Shown: piece by piece, positions 51,355 through 60,942 of the stretch
How the letters are laid out: the number at the start of each line of letters is the position of its first letter
Numbering within the stretch: the stretch's first letter is position 1
DNA from: Allomuricauda ruestringensis DSM 13258
GTDB lineage: Bacteria > Bacteroidota > Bacteroidia > Flavobacteriales > Flavobacteriaceae
Direction of reading: 5' to 3'
DNA length: 64,000 nucleotides
Assembly (NCBI RefSeq): GCF_000224085.1
Contig: NC_015945.1
Coordinates: 186,001 to 250,000, forward strand
Program-made: the position numbers and the translations under genes
The notes under the pieces: model-generated
What the model saw: the letters and a program-made list of their open reading frames with translations, nothing else
What the model was told of the DNA's origin: nothing
Database searches by the model: none

Positions 51355-52593
51355 TCATCCTTCGGCTGATCGGCTAGTCTGCATATGTTCAATTAGATTT
51401 TGCATGTCCTCCCCTATCTTGTGTTCCAATACCCTTGCATAGATCTGGGTAGTGGACAATTTGGTATGGCCGAGCATCTTTGAGACGGTTTCTATCGGGA
51501 CTCCATTGGACAAGGTTACCGTTGTTGCAAAAGTGTGCCTTGCAGTATGGAATGTCACTTTCTTGTAAATCTTACAGGCTTTGCAGATTTCCTTTAAGTA
51601 ATAATTGACCTTTTGATTGCTATAAACAGGCAATAGGACTTTTGCTATTCTCCTTTCGGCTGAATCTTCATATTTCTTGATGATTTCCTTTGCCTGTGGA
51701 AGTAACGGGATTTTAAGTTTTTCGTCCGTCTTTATCCTTTTGGTGAACAGCCATTCATTGCCATCTATCCCTTTAAGTAGGTGGTCTGGGGTCAATACCT
51801 TCACATCGATATAGGATAGGCCAGTATAGCATGAGAAAAGAAACACATCCTTGCATTTCTCAACCCCCTCCTTTGTGAACGTGGTTTCTTCAATCAACCT
51901 CAATTCCCGTTTTGTCAAATATTCCCGTTCGGTTTTCTCAAAACGCAGTTTATAGTTTTCAAAAGGGTCTTTTGTTATCCAATCCAACCGAACGGCCAAC
52001 CTCGACATTTTCTTTAGCCGTTCCATATGTTTCATGGCCCCATTGTTGGTGCATTTGGTTCGTGTAGATGGTCTGTACTTTCTTAGGTACTGTTCAAAGT
52101 CGGATATAAAACGATAATTCAGTTTTTTGAGCTTGATGTCCTCAACCCCATATTCTTCTTTTAAAAATAGGCCCACGCATCTTTCTGTGATGTGGTAATT
52201 CTTTCTGGTTCCCGGACGTAAAGAAGTGTGCATGGTTCCATTATGGTAGGCAATCAATTGTTTTAATGTTTTTCCGCCTTCATCTTCCCCAAAAAACCTT
52301 GCTTTGATAGATAGTGGAGTGATTACTTTTTCTTCTGCCATCATCAATCTATGGGCCTCATGTAGTCCTGTATAAATTTGGTCCAGGTACTTGTTAAGGG
52401 AAATCACATAACTGGAAAAACCCTTGCCCCTTTTACGGTTATTGTCCCATAAATTGGCTTTTATCTCCCGATTTATGCTAAAATCGGTGCGATCACCATC
52501 GATGGTGATCCTACAATAGACAATCCGGTTCTCGGATTGCACCTTGTGCTTTCTAGTAAAGAAATTGATTGTTAAACGATTGTTTTTCTGCAT
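51355..52593 (-). CDS. int: tyrosine recombinase / integrase (IntDOT-like)
   Basis: 412 residues from the ATG at 52593; the frame extends to 52638 but the family starts as MQKNNRLTINFFTRKHK. It has an arm-binding domain (~1-90), a SAM-like core-binding domain (~100-200) and a catalytic domain (~215-400) with HTARHTFATTVTL (H-x-x-R), LGHTKLSTTQIYARV (H and the Tyr nucleophile). The first Arg is replaced by Ser in SCYTGLSYIDVK, exactly the peculiarity known from CTnDOT integrase. It is next to the tRNA-Pro 3' end and surely moves the island. Confidence 0.92.
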   Translation of the reverse strand: MQKNNRLTINFFTRKHKVQSENRIVYCRITIDGDRTDFSINREIKANLWDNNRKRGKGFSSYVISLNKYLDQIYTGLHEAHRLMMAEEKVITPLSIKARFFGEDEGGKTLKQLIAYHNGTMHTSLRPGTRKNYHITERCVGLFLKEEYGVEDIKLKKLNYRFISDFEQYLRKYRPSTRTKCTNNGAMKHMERLKKMSRLAVRLDWITKDPFENYKLRFEKTEREYLTKRELRLIEETTFTKEGVEKCKDVFLFSCYTGLSYIDVKVLTPDHLLKGIDGNEWLFTKRIKTDEKLKIPLLPQAKEIIKKYEDSAERRIAKVLLPVYSNQKVNYYLKEICKACKIYKKVTFHTARHTFATTVTLSNGVPIETVSKMLGHTKLSTTQIYARVLEHKIGEDMQNLIEHMQTSRSAEG

Positions 52594-52736
52594 GTTGTAA
52601 CCTTTTAGAGTGTGAATACTGTGAAAGTCAAAACACAAGAAAAATGGTTCTAAAAGTCATTTAAAGTTACAATAAGAACTGTAAGTGTTTGCTCCCGATG
52701 GGAACACGCTTGATATGATTTTAGATGGTTTTAAAT

Positions 52737-52847
52737 GAATTCAAACGATATGCCTAAAAACACAAAACACTGAAAATCATAAGATTAACAGTGTTTTGAT
52801 TTTACTTGAAAAGGTTAAGTCGGGATGACTGGATTCGAACCAGCGAC
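52737..52847. repeat. right att-like direct repeat including hairpin and tRNA-Pro 3' end
   Basis: Pairs with 36863-36977 in the same orientation. It consists of ATTCAAACGATAT, a hairpin AAAACACTG/CAGTGTTTT (52764-52797) and the 3' end of tRNA-Pro starting at 52820. Because the hairpin is part of both copies, the recombination point could be on either side of it. Confidence 0.65.
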
Positions 52848-52893
52848 CACACGCACCCCATGCGTGTACGCTACCAGACTGCGCCACATCCCG
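52820..52893 (-). tRNA. tRNA-Pro(GGG)
   Basis: 74 bases on the reverse strand. Acceptor stem CGGGATG/CATCCCG with discriminator A; anticodon stem CACGC/GCGTG around the loop ATGGGGT, giving anticodon GGG; T-arm CTGGTTCGAATCCAG. CCA is not encoded. It is an intact gene whose 3' end faces the island. Confidence 0.93.
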
Positions 52894-53060
52894 AAAAGGG
52901 AATGCAAAAATATAAATTTTAGTGATACTTCAATCCTAAAATTACTTTTTTACCAAAACCACATAGAGAATACTCAGATTTGGAACTTCAATAATCTAAA
53001 TCATAGATTCTGTTCTTACAAAAATTCTTTTTATCTTCAATAAAACTGACTAGTAAAATC

Positions 53061-54179
53061 ATGCAAAAAAGCCTCTTATTTCCGTATTTTTTTATTCTAT
53101 TGCTCAGTACATCTTGTGCCCAAAAATCCGATATGGGCATACAACTTCCAACAACCATTGATTTTACACCTAAGCTTGTGGTAGGTGGAGTCCAAAATCC
53201 TTGGGGCATGGTATTTTTGCCCGACAATAGTATTTTGGTATCCGAAAAATCAGGAAAGCTACTTCTCCACAAATCTGGAAAAACCATTGAAGTAGGCAAT
53301 GCCCCTGAAATTTATAATAGAGGTCAAGGTGGGTTAATGGACATTGAATTGCATCCTAACTTTAACACTAATGGTTGGATTTATTTCTCTTATGCCTCCA
53401 CAGAAGGCGAAGGCAAAGGAGGAAATACGGCGATTATTCGCGCTAAATTATCCAACAATAAACTCGTAAACATTGAAAAGCTCTACAAAGCATCGCCAAA
53501 CTCAACACGCGGACAACATTTTGGCTCAAGAATAGAGTTTGATAGAGACGGATACCTGTTCTTTTCCATTGGTGACAGGGGAAACAGGGATGTAAATCCG
53601 CAAGATATCACCCGCGATGGTGGTAAAATATACCGTTTGCACGATGATGGCAGAATACCCAAGGACAATCCATTTATTGATGAAATAGGAGCAAAAAAAG
53701 CCATTTATAGCTATGGGCATAGAAATCCTCAAGGCTTGGCTCTTCACCCTAAAACTGGAGTGCTTTGGGAACACGAACATGGTCCAAGGGGCGGTGATGA
53801 AATCAATGTCATCCAAAAAGGAAAGAACTATGGGTGGCCCGTAATCACCTACGGCATTAATTATAGTGGTACCGAAATCACTGATGAAACCTCAAGACCT
53901 GGTATGGAACAGCCACTTTATCAGTGGACACCGTCCATTGCTCCGTCGGGAATGACGTTCGTTACTTCCGATAAGTATCCCAAATGGCAAGGCAACTTAT
54001 TGGTCGGCTCCTTGGCTTTTCAATATTTGGAACGACTGGAACTAAAAGAAAACCAAGCGGTCTATCGAGAAAAGTTGCTGGATGGCATGGGTCGTGTTCG
54101 CAATGTACGTCAAGCACCCGATGGTTTTATCTATGTAAGTATTGAAGGGAAAGGTATTTACCGCTTAGAGCCGAAATAA
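53061..54179 (+). CDS. PQQ-dependent sugar dehydrogenase-like lipoprotein
   Basis: 372 residues. Lipoprotein signal (FILLLSTSC). The mature protein is a six-bladed propeller of the glucose/sorbosone dehydrogenase family: GVQNPWGMVFLPDNSILVSEK, GQGGLMDIELHPNF, GQHFGSRIEFDRDGYLFFSIGDRG, YGHRNPQGLALHP and HEHGPRGGDEINVI. The His of GQHFGSR and the RNPQG segment correspond to the PQQ and catalytic site. The host must supply PQQ from elsewhere, and many members of the family act on other sugars or are unproven. It is the first chromosomal gene right of the tRNA. Confidence 0.9.
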   Translation: MQKSLLFPYFFILLLSTSCAQKSDMGIQLPTTIDFTPKLVVGGVQNPWGMVFLPDNSILVSEKSGKLLLHKSGKTIEVGNAPEIYNRGQGGLMDIELHPNFNTNGWIYFSYASTEGEGKGGNTAIIRAKLSNNKLVNIEKLYKASPNSTRGQHFGSRIEFDRDGYLFFSIGDRGNRDVNPQDITRDGGKIYRLHDDGRIPKDNPFIDEIGAKKAIYSYGHRNPQGLALHPKTGVLWEHEHGPRGGDEINVIQKGKNYGWPVITYGINYSGTEITDETSRPGMEQPLYQWTPSIAPSGMTFVTSDKYPKWQGNLLVGSLAFQYLERLELKENQAVYREKLLDGMGRVRNVRQAPDGFIYVSIEGKGIYRLEPK

Positions 54180-54191
54180 TATAGTTCTCAC

Positions 54192-55007
54192 TTATTTCAA
54201 AGCATCTATGGCCATTTTTACCGAACCATATTTTTTGAGTGCTTTTTCCGCTTCATCATAGTCCAATCCAAGTTCTTCCATGATATAGCGTGTGCCCCTA
54301 TCCACCAATTTGGTATTGCTCAGTTGCATGTGCACCATCTTGTTTCCTTTTACCCTGCCCACACGAATCATCAAAGCCGTGGAAATCATGTTAAGTACCA
54401 ATTTTTGACTGGTTCCACTTTTCATTCGGGTACTCCCTGTTAAAAATTCGGGTCCTACGTTCACTTCAATGGGAATATTGGTTGATTGTGCCAACGGTGA
54501 ACCCGGGTTGTTGGTAATACCAACCGTTAGGATGCCATTGGCCTTTGCATCCATAACACCTCCCAATACGTAGGGAGTGGTACCCGAAGCAGCAATGCCC
54601 ACCAAAACATCATTAGGATTGATGTCATATTCTTGAAGGTCTTTCCAAGCTTGCTTCGTATCATCTTCGGCATTCTCTACCGCCTTGCGAATCGCCTGAT
54701 CTCCACCCGCAATAAGCCCAATTACTTTATCATGAGGCATTCCAAATGTGGGGGGTATTTCCGAAGCATCCAATATACCAAGTCTACCACTGGTTCCTGC
54801 ACCTATGTAAAACAATCTTCCTCCCTTGTCAAAACGCTTGGCCATCTCATCAACCACTTTAGAGACCTGAGGCAATACCTGCTCGACAGCTTCCGCCACT
54901 TTCTTGTCCTCATTGTTGATATGGGTCACAATATCCAAAGTCTCCATTTCATCCAACCCATCATAATGGGATGGTTCCTCAGTAATCTTAATGTGCTTTT
55001 GTACCAC
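54192..55007 (-). CDS. murQ: N-acetylmuramic acid 6-phosphate etherase
   Basis: 271 residues. The SIS-domain core FYIGAGTSGRLGILDASEIPPTFG and the following GLIAGGDQAIRKAVENAEDD are diagnostic of MurQ. Later GIAASGTTPYVLGG and EFLTGSTRMKSGTSQKLVLNMIST are equally conserved. It cleaves the lactyl ether of MurNAc-6-phosphate to give GlcNAc-6-phosphate and lactate in peptidoglycan recycling. Its partners AnmK (which makes MurNAc-6P) and NagB are in the same locus. 4 bp follow the DeoR gene. Confidence 0.95.
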   Translation of the reverse strand: MVQKHIKITEEPSHYDGLDEMETLDIVTHINNEDKKVAEAVEQVLPQVSKVVDEMAKRFDKGGRLFYIGAGTSGRLGILDASEIPPTFGMPHDKVIGLIAGGDQAIRKAVENAEDDTKQAWKDLQEYDINPNDVLVGIAASGTTPYVLGGVMDAKANGILTVGITNNPGSPLAQSTNIPIEVNVGPEFLTGSTRMKSGTSQKLVLNMISTALMIRVGRVKGNKMVHMQLSNTKLVDRGTRYIMEELGLDYDEAEKALKKYGSVKMAIDALK

Positions 55008-55011
55008 TATA

Positions 55012-55761
55012 TTATAATATTTGTATGTTCAAATTCTTAAATGCATCAAGTTTTGAGTCCCAAGGCTCCAATTCCGTTATCATGGTGTTGATTACGTTTA
55101 AATCGCAAGTTTTAAAGCGATGCTGGGAATTCAGCTTCTCCGAAATACATAAAAGTACTGCTTTCTTGGAAGCATTGATAACGGCCTTTTTGGTCTGTAC
55201 CACATCCCAATCAAACTCTGTTAATCCAAATTTGGTGTCAACATAGCCTGTTCCTATAAAACTATAATCCACTTTAATCTGTGACAATGCATTGATGGTA
55301 CTGGAGCCCATGGCTATTTGCGACCCCTTTGAAAGTGTACCTCCAATAAATATCGTTTCTACATTTGGTTTGCGAAGCAATTCCATGGCTACGGGAAGGC
55401 TCAAGGTGAAACAGGTAAGCTTTAGATTTACAGGTAATAACCGTGCCAACTCCAGACAAGTTGTACCCCCATCAATTAGAACAACACTGTTATTTTTAAG
55501 GAGGCCCACCGCTTTTTTGGCGATCGCTATTTTCTTGTCTTGGGCATAAACATTGCTTTGTTGAGGGCTGTGATTGGCAAAGCCCAAAGAAACCGCACCC
55601 CCGTGAACTTTGACCAATAGGTTATCCGCATCAAGTTCTTTAACGTCTCGCCGCACGGTATCTATTGAAACATCAAGTTTCTCGGCCAAATCCGTAAGCA
55701 ACACTCTGTTGTGCAACTCTACTTCATTAAGTATGGAATGTTGTCGTTCTTCTTTAAGCAT
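55012..55761 (-). CDS. DeoR/GlpR-family regulator of the amino-sugar locus
   Basis: 249 residues. DeoR-type HTH RQHSILNEVELHNRVLLTDL-AEKLDVSIDTVRRDVKELD, the KVHGGAVS hinge and a sugar-phosphate-sensing domain with LIDGGTTCLELARLL and FIGTGYVDTKFGLTEFD. It precedes murQ and is divergent from nagB. A typical effector would be a sugar phosphate such as GlcNAc-6P or GlcN-6P. The divergent spacer contains repeated TGCAAA units near 55862, 55873 that could be its operator. Confidence 0.9.
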   Translation of the reverse strand: MLKEERQHSILNEVELHNRVLLTDLAEKLDVSIDTVRRDVKELDADNLLVKVHGGAVSLGFANHSPQQSNVYAQDKKIAIAKKAVGLLKNNSVVLIDGGTTCLELARLLPVNLKLTCFTLSLPVAMELLRKPNVETIFIGGTLSKGSQIAMGSSTINALSQIKVDYSFIGTGYVDTKFGLTEFDWDVVQTKKAVINASKKAVLLCISEKLNSQHRFKTCDLNVINTMITELEPWDSKLDAFKNLNIQIL

Positions 55762-55870
55762 ATACTATCCTTTTCCTAAGATTTCAAAAGTAGAAAACAA
55801 TTCAAAATAACGCCTTCTGGTTTGATTGCAATGTTAGCTTTTCTTTAAAAAAGCATAAAACTGCAAATTT

Positions 55871-55903
55871 ATTGCAAAAAACAGCAATTTTAACGTATAT
55901 TTG
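55871..55903 (+). promoter_or_regulatory. nagB promoter (-33 TTG / -7 TATATTTG)
   Basis: TTG at 55872-55874 and TATATTTG at 55896-55903, 21 bp apart, agree with the TTTG / TAnnTTTG consensus. TGCAAA repeats overlap the -33 region, a plausible place for the DeoR-type repressor. Confidence 0.65.
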
Positions 55904-55933
55904 TCCCGTTTAACATCTAAACATGGATAAATA

Positions 55934-57871
55934 ATGCAAGAATTAGCCGATAATCTATTAAAAAAAGAGGCCTTGGACACCGAAATGGTGAAGTTCGAAA
56001 AAATCGACACCCATATTTACCAAGACGCTCAAAGCGCATCATGGTATGTTGCCAATGAAATTGCAAGTCTGATCAAACAAAGGCAAGACGAAGGCAAAAA
56101 GGCAGTTCTTGGGTTGGCAACAGGTTCTACGCCGACCAAGGTGTACGATTACTTGGTTCAGTTTTATAAAGAAGGTAGACTTAGCTTCAAAAATGTGGTC
56201 ACTTTCAATTTGGACGAATATTTCCCGATGGACCCAGACTCCATCCATAGCTATGTTCGCTTCATGAACGAACACTTGTTTGACCATATTGATATCGAAC
56301 CTCACAATGTTCACATTCCAGACGGGAGTTTGCCCAAGGAAGAAATCAGAAAGTATTGCTTGGATTATGAGGAGAAAATAAAAAATGTCGGAGGTATTGA
56401 TATTCAGATTCTGGGTATTGGTAGAACAGGGCATATCGGTTTCAACGAACCTGGTTCCTCCCTTAACAGTAAAACCCGATTGGTTCGTTTGGACCGTGTT
56501 ACGCGCCTTGATGCCGCAAGTGATTTCTTCGGCGAGGAAAATGTGCCAAGAAGAGCAGTTACAATGGGTGTCGGCACCATTATGGATGCCAAAAGAATCA
56601 TAATCATGGCATGGGGCGAAGGAAAAGCACCCATTGTTCAACAAGCCGTTGAGGGCGAAATAAAGGAATCCGTTCCTGCAACTTTCTTACAGCATCATAA
56701 AAACTGTGATTTTGTTCTTGACGGAGCAGCATCCTCCTATTTAACAAGAATAAAAACACCTTGGTTGGTAACCGAGTGCGATTGGGACGACAAACTCATC
56801 AAAACCGCATCAATTTGGCTTTCAGAAAAACTGGACAAGGCCATTTTAAAATTGACCAACGAAGATTATAATGAATATGGTATGGGTAGCCTGATTGCCG
56901 AGGTAGGCTCCGCAGAGCAAATCAATCTATCGGTATTTAACCAATTGCAACGCACAATTACCGGCTGGCCAGGTGGCAAACCCAATGCTGATGACAGTCA
57001 AAGACCGGAAAGAGCACAACCCCACCCTAAGACCTCATTGATTTTTAGTCCTCACCCCGATGATGACGTGATTTCAATGGGAGGCACTTTATTGCGATTG
57101 GTGGACCAAGGACACAATGTGCACGTAGCGTATCAAACTTCGGGTAATATTGCAGTTTTTGATGATGAAGTAATACGATTCCTTGATTTTGCCACCGATG
57201 TTCAAAAAGACAACAAGGAGCTCAAAAAGAGGTTTAAAGAGGTGCGTGAGTTTCTGGCCAACAAAAAACCGGGAGAATTGGACAGTCCCGAAGTACAGCA
57301 TTTTAAAGGATTGATTAGAAAAGGGGAAGCCTTGGCCGCTTGTCGCTATTGTGGTGTGAAGGAGGAAAATGCGCATTTTCAGAACCTGCCATTCTATGAA
57401 ACAGGTGCCGTTAGGAAGAAACCTCTTTCGGATGAAGATGTTCAAATCACCTATGATTTGCTGAACAAGCTAAAACCGCATCAAATCTTTGCCGCAGGAG
57501 ACCTTTCCGACCCACATGGTACACACAGAGTTTGTTTGGATGTAATCTTTAAAGCTATTGAACGCTTGGTGGACGAAGGCTCGGATTGGATAAGAAACTG
57601 CTACGTTTGGTTGTATAGAGGTGCATGGCAGGAATGGGACATTGCAGATATGGAAATGGCCGTACCGATCGGACCAAAAGATATGGACAGAAAAATCAAC
57701 GCCATATTCAAACACCAATCCCAAAAGGATAGTGCCATGTTCCCAGGGAACGACGAAAGAGAATTCTGGCAACGTGCCGAACAAAGAAACAAAGATACCG
57801 CAAATAGATATAATGCACTTGGAATGGCAGAGTACGAAGCCATGGAAGGCTTTGTACGATACCATTTCTAA
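55934..57871 (+). CDS. nagB: glucosamine-6-phosphate deaminase fused to a PIG-L domain
   Basis: 645 residues. Residues ~20-270 are NagB: GLATGSTPTKVYDYLVQFYK, FNLDEYFPM with the catalytic Asp, GIGRTGHIGFNEPGSS and the His in that region. It converts GlcN-6P to fructose-6P and ammonia. After a linker, residues ~370-610 form a PIG-L/LmbE deacetylase domain: FSPHPDDDVISMGGTLLRL and DPHGTHRVC supply its zinc ligands. This fusion is a known Bacteroidota form and would couple deacetylation to deamination, though the PIG-L substrate is not certain. Confidence 0.94.
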   Translation: MQELADNLLKKEALDTEMVKFEKIDTHIYQDAQSASWYVANEIASLIKQRQDEGKKAVLGLATGSTPTKVYDYLVQFYKEGRLSFKNVVTFNLDEYFPMDPDSIHSYVRFMNEHLFDHIDIEPHNVHIPDGSLPKEEIRKYCLDYEEKIKNVGGIDIQILGIGRTGHIGFNEPGSSLNSKTRLVRLDRVTRLDAASDFFGEENVPRRAVTMGVGTIMDAKRIIIMAWGEGKAPIVQQAVEGEIKESVPATFLQHHKNCDFVLDGAASSYLTRIKTPWLVTECDWDDKLIKTASIWLSEKLDKAILKLTNEDYNEYGMGSLIAEVGSAEQINLSVFNQLQRTITGWPGGKPNADDSQRPERAQPHPKTSLIFSPHPDDDVISMGGTLLRLVDQGHNVHVAYQTSGNIAVFDDEVIRFLDFATDVQKDNKELKKRFKEVREFLANKKPGELDSPEVQHFKGLIRKGEALAACRYCGVKEENAHFQNLPFYETGAVRKKPLSDEDVQITYDLLNKLKPHQIFAAGDLSDPHGTHRVCLDVIFKAIERLVDEGSDWIRNCYVWLYRGAWQEWDIADMEMAVPIGPKDMDRKINAIFKHQSQKDSAMFPGNDEREFWQRAEQRNKDTANRYNALGMAEYEAMEGFVRYHF

Positions 57872-57919
57872 AAAAAAACACCATTTCATTTTAAGTTGTT
57901 AGTTGTTTAATTAATCTTG

Positions 57920-57954
57920 AAAAGGCCTACATTTAGTGCATAAGTGGGCCTTTT
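57920..57954 (+). terminator. intrinsic terminator after nagB
   Basis: Stem AAAAGGCCTAC/GTGGGCCTTTT (11 bp with one wobble) and a 13-base loop, followed by more T residues (TTTTTTCTTTT). It lies 49 bp past the nagB stop and ends that transcript before the MFS gene. Confidence 0.85.
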
Positions 57955-58082
57955 TTCTTTTATGTGCCATCGTTAAAACGACATAAAAACTTAACCGTTA
58001 ACTGAAGTGATGTTACCGAATTAGCCTGAACTTCCCGATATTTCAACAAATAAAAGACCAATTCTATATAAAACCACCACCA

Positions 58083-59363
58083 ATGAATGTAGCTCCGAAA
58101 GATAAAAACGCATGGCTGTGGATTCCCTTTTTATATTTCACCCAAGGGATTCCCTACATTTTGGTGGTAACAGTTTCCGTGATTATGTACAAGCGTTTGG
58201 GCATTGGCAATGCGGAAATAGGTTTGTACACAAGTTGGCTATACCTCCCTTGGGTCATCAAACCTCTGTGGAGTCCCATTGTTGACCTTAACGGCACCAA
58301 ACGAAAATGGTTTTTGGGAATGCAACTGGTGGTTTCTCTTGCGTTTTTAGGTATTGGCCTTTTTTTACCGTCAAACTCCTTTTTTATAATCACCTTAGCG
58401 TTCTTTTGGATGGCCGCCTTCGCCTCTGCAACCAATGATATTGCCTCGGATGGGTATTATATGATTGGCCTCACCCAGAAAAAGCAATCCTTTTTTATTG
58501 GCCTTCGCAGTACCTTCTACCGGTTGGCCATGGTAACGGGACAAGGGCTTTTGGTCATTTTCGCAGGCTTTTTGGAGAATCAGTACGGAGACAATACCAA
58601 AGCATGGTCCGTAACCATGATCAGTGCCGCGGTATTAATGCTTGCCCTAACGGTATCGAACTTTTTTACGGCTCCAAAATTCGAAGATGCAAGCTCAGAA
58701 CCCAAGGAAAAACCAGCAGGATTCATTGAAGTATTTGCCACCTTTTTCAAGAAACATCAAATCGGAGTCGCCCTTTTGTTTGTGTTAACGTATCGTTTAG
58801 GAGAATCACAATTGGTTAAAATGGCATCCCCGTTTTTACTGGATGAGTTACAAGTTGGTGGATTGGCCTACTCCACCGAAGCCGTGGGCACCATTTATGG
58901 TACCGTGGGAGTCATTATGCTATCGCTCGGAGGAATTCTTGGGGGAATATTGATTTCCAGGGACGGTCTTAAAAAATGGATGCTGCCTATGTTGCTTGCA
59001 CTAAACCTGCCCAATGCACTTTACGCAATTTTGGCCGTAACACAAACCACCAGCATATATGCAGTGGTCGGTACTGTGGTTCTTGAACAATTCGGGTATG
59101 GTTTCGGCTTTGCTGCGTTTATGATGTACCTTATTTATGTGGCCGAAGGTGCTTCCAAAACATCGCACTATGCCATTGCCACAGGCTTTATGGCCTTGGG
59201 CATGATGCTGCCCGGTATGCTGAGCGGATACATACAAGAATGGTTGGGCTACGATGGTTTCTTTATTTGGGTAGTGATTGCCGCTTTACCCGCATTTTTG
59301 GTGCTTCATTATTTAAAATACCCGGCTGATTACGGTAAAAAAACGGTTGAATCCAATGACTGA
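58083..59363 (+). CDS. AmpG-like MFS transporter
   Basis: 426 residues with about 12 membrane segments. N-terminal WLWIPFLYFTQGIPYILVVTVSVIMYK and the later FWMAAFASATNDIASDGYYM (A-T-x-D-I-A-x-D) match the AmpG family of muropeptide importers. The setting supports this: NagZ and AnmK genes follow directly. It probably imports anhydro-muropeptides or GlcNAc-anhydroMurNAc. It overlaps the GH3 start by 8 bp. Confidence 0.87.
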   Translation: MNVAPKDKNAWLWIPFLYFTQGIPYILVVTVSVIMYKRLGIGNAEIGLYTSWLYLPWVIKPLWSPIVDLNGTKRKWFLGMQLVVSLAFLGIGLFLPSNSFFIITLAFFWMAAFASATNDIASDGYYMIGLTQKKQSFFIGLRSTFYRLAMVTGQGLLVIFAGFLENQYGDNTKAWSVTMISAAVLMLALTVSNFFTAPKFEDASSEPKEKPAGFIEVFATFFKKHQIGVALLFVLTYRLGESQLVKMASPFLLDELQVGGLAYSTEAVGTIYGTVGVIMLSLGGILGGILISRDGLKKWMLPMLLALNLPNALYAILAVTQTTSIYAVVGTVVLEQFGYGFGFAAFMMYLIYVAEGASKTSHYAIATGFMALGMMLPGMLSGYIQEWLGYDGFFIWVVIAALPAFLVLHYLKYPADYGKKTVESND

Positions 59364-60942
59364 TATCCATCGAACATACACGCTTCCAAAAGAAACACTG
59401 ACCCTAAAACAGAAAGTAGGGCAATTGTTTATGCCTGCTGTTTTTATCAACGACACGGAAGAGGAAGTCCAGAAAATGGAGAAACTCATCAAAGAACAGC
59501 ACGTAGGTTCCATCTGTTTTTTCCACAGCAGGGCCAGTGCGGCCACCAATTTTGAAGGGAAGAAAAAAATAGTCCACAACGAAAAAAGCTATGACCGTTT
59601 GTTGGAACTTATTGCGCGATATCAAGAAGCTGCCAGCACACCTTTACTTGTTGCTATTGATGCTGAATGGGGACTCGCCATGCGTATAGAAAATACCCCA
59701 CAATACCCGTATGCCATTACATTGGGAGCTTTGACCAACAACAACGATTTGATTTATAAAGTGGGCGAAGCTATTGGAAATGATTGCAAACAAGCTGGAA
59801 TACAATGGAATTTGGCCCCGGTGGTCGATATCAACAACAATCCTGAAAATCCCGTAATCGGTTATCGTTCTTTTGGGGATGATAGAAATAGTGTATTCCA
59901 TAAAGCAGAAGCATTCCTAACAGGAATGGCCAAGAGTGGAACCCTAAACTCCATCAAGCATTTTCCAGGGCACGGCGATACGGCAACGGATTCCCATTTG
60001 GGGTTGCCCGTTATCGATAAATCCATGGATGAACTCATGGAAAACGAGCTATTTCCTTTTCAAAAACTGATTAAAGCAGGAGTAGATTCCGTTATGGTAG
60101 GCCATTTGCTCCTACCCCAGTTGGATGCAGAAAATCCATCCACAACCTCATCAAAAATTATTTCTGGACTGCTCCGAAAACAGTTGGGTTTTGACGGAGT
60201 TGTAATTTCTGATGCTTTGAATATGCATGCCGTTTCCAAAAAGTTTCCGCAGAAGGGGAAATTGGAAAGTGTTGCCTTCGAAGCTGGAATTGATGTACTC
60301 TGTTTTAGTGAACATGTGGAAGAAGGGATTGATGAAATTTTGACCACTGCCTCAAAAGAACGAATTCAAGATAGTTTTGAGAGAGTCTGGAAACTCAAAC
60401 GCAAAGTCTTTTCTGAAGAGATGCGATCAGAGGAATTTGATCATGGTTTGCACTCCAAACTGAACCGTGAAATTGCCGAGCACAGCATCACAGAGTTATA
60501 CGGGAATCCATCAACGGTCAAGAAGTTTAAATCTTCCGATTTTCTCAATATTTCGGTGAGTTTGGGCAAAAAAAACAGCTTTTCAGAGCAGATTTCATCA
60601 CATTTTGGGTCCAAAGTAATTGATTTAGAGGCTCCATCCGTTTCAACTACAGATAATGTAGTATTAAGCATATTCCCACCTGCCGTAAAACCCAAAAACC
60701 AATTTGGCTTTGATGATGAAACATTGGCAATCCTCCATAAATTGGTGGAAGAAAAAAACATCTTAATTTATCTTTTTGGGAATCCGTATGTACTGGATAT
60801 TTTAAAATTAAAGCCTTCAACCAATGTGGTCTTGGTCTATCAAGATTTTCTAGAGTTTCAAGAAGTTGCTTTTGAACATTTCTCTGGTAAAATTGAAGCG
60901 AAGGGCAATCTTCCCATCAAACTAAAAACTTTTCGACCATGA
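59356..60942 (+). CDS. glycoside hydrolase family 3, NagZ-like beta-N-acetylhexosaminidase
   Basis: 528 residues from the ATG at 59356. The TIM barrel holds the NagZ hallmark SIKHFPGHGDTATDSHLGLP with the His-Asp acid/base loop, and FDGVVISDALNMHAV with the nucleophile Asp. No signal peptide, so it acts in the cytoplasm. A C-terminal alpha/beta domain of ~170 residues (from ~370) completes it. It removes GlcNAc from anhydro-muropeptides brought in by the AmpG-like protein. The gene is translationally coupled on both sides. Confidence 0.92.
   Translation: MTDIHRTYTLPKETLTLKQKVGQLFMPAVFINDTEEEVQKMEKLIKEQHVGSICFFHSRASAATNFEGKKKIVHNEKSYDRLLELIARYQEAASTPLLVAIDAEWGLAMRIENTPQYPYAITLGALTNNNDLIYKVGEAIGNDCKQAGIQWNLAPVVDINNNPENPVIGYRSFGDDRNSVFHKAEAFLTGMAKSGTLNSIKHFPGHGDTATDSHLGLPVIDKSMDELMENELFPFQKLIKAGVDSVMVGHLLLPQLDAENPSTTSSKIISGLLRKQLGFDGVVISDALNMHAVSKKFPQKGKLESVAFEAGIDVLCFSEHVEEGIDEILTTASKERIQDSFERVWKLKRKVFSEEMRSEEFDHGLHSKLNREIAEHSITELYGNPSTVKKFKSSDFLNISVSLGKKNSFSEQISSHFGSKVIDLEAPSVSTTDNVVLSIFPPAVKPKNQFGFDDETLAILHKLVEEKNILIYLFGNPYVLDILKLKPSTNVVLVYQDFLEFQEVAFEHFSGKIEAKGNLPIKLKTFRP

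Larger units (their letters stand above)
36863..52847. mobile_element. mobilizable genomic island next to tRNA-Pro, about 16 kb
   Basis: The island spans the two imperfect direct repeats. The integrase lies right beside the 3' end of tRNA-Pro, followed inward by a BfmA/BtgA-type gene and a relaxase; there is no conjugation apparatus, so it depends on a helper element. Cargo: two PD-(D/E)XK proteins, XRE-C5 methyltransferase-GHKL-REC/HEPN operon, candidate guide RNA plus dead Cas12f-like and sigma genes, XRE regulator and an HNH-like Cys protein. The cargo is clearly more AT-rich than the flanking host genes. Confidence 0.75.

Noticed and set aside
52594..52638. Fifteen extra N-terminal residues for the integrase
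   Set aside because: They have no similarity to the arm-binding domain, while the internal ATG at 52593 gives the standard family start.
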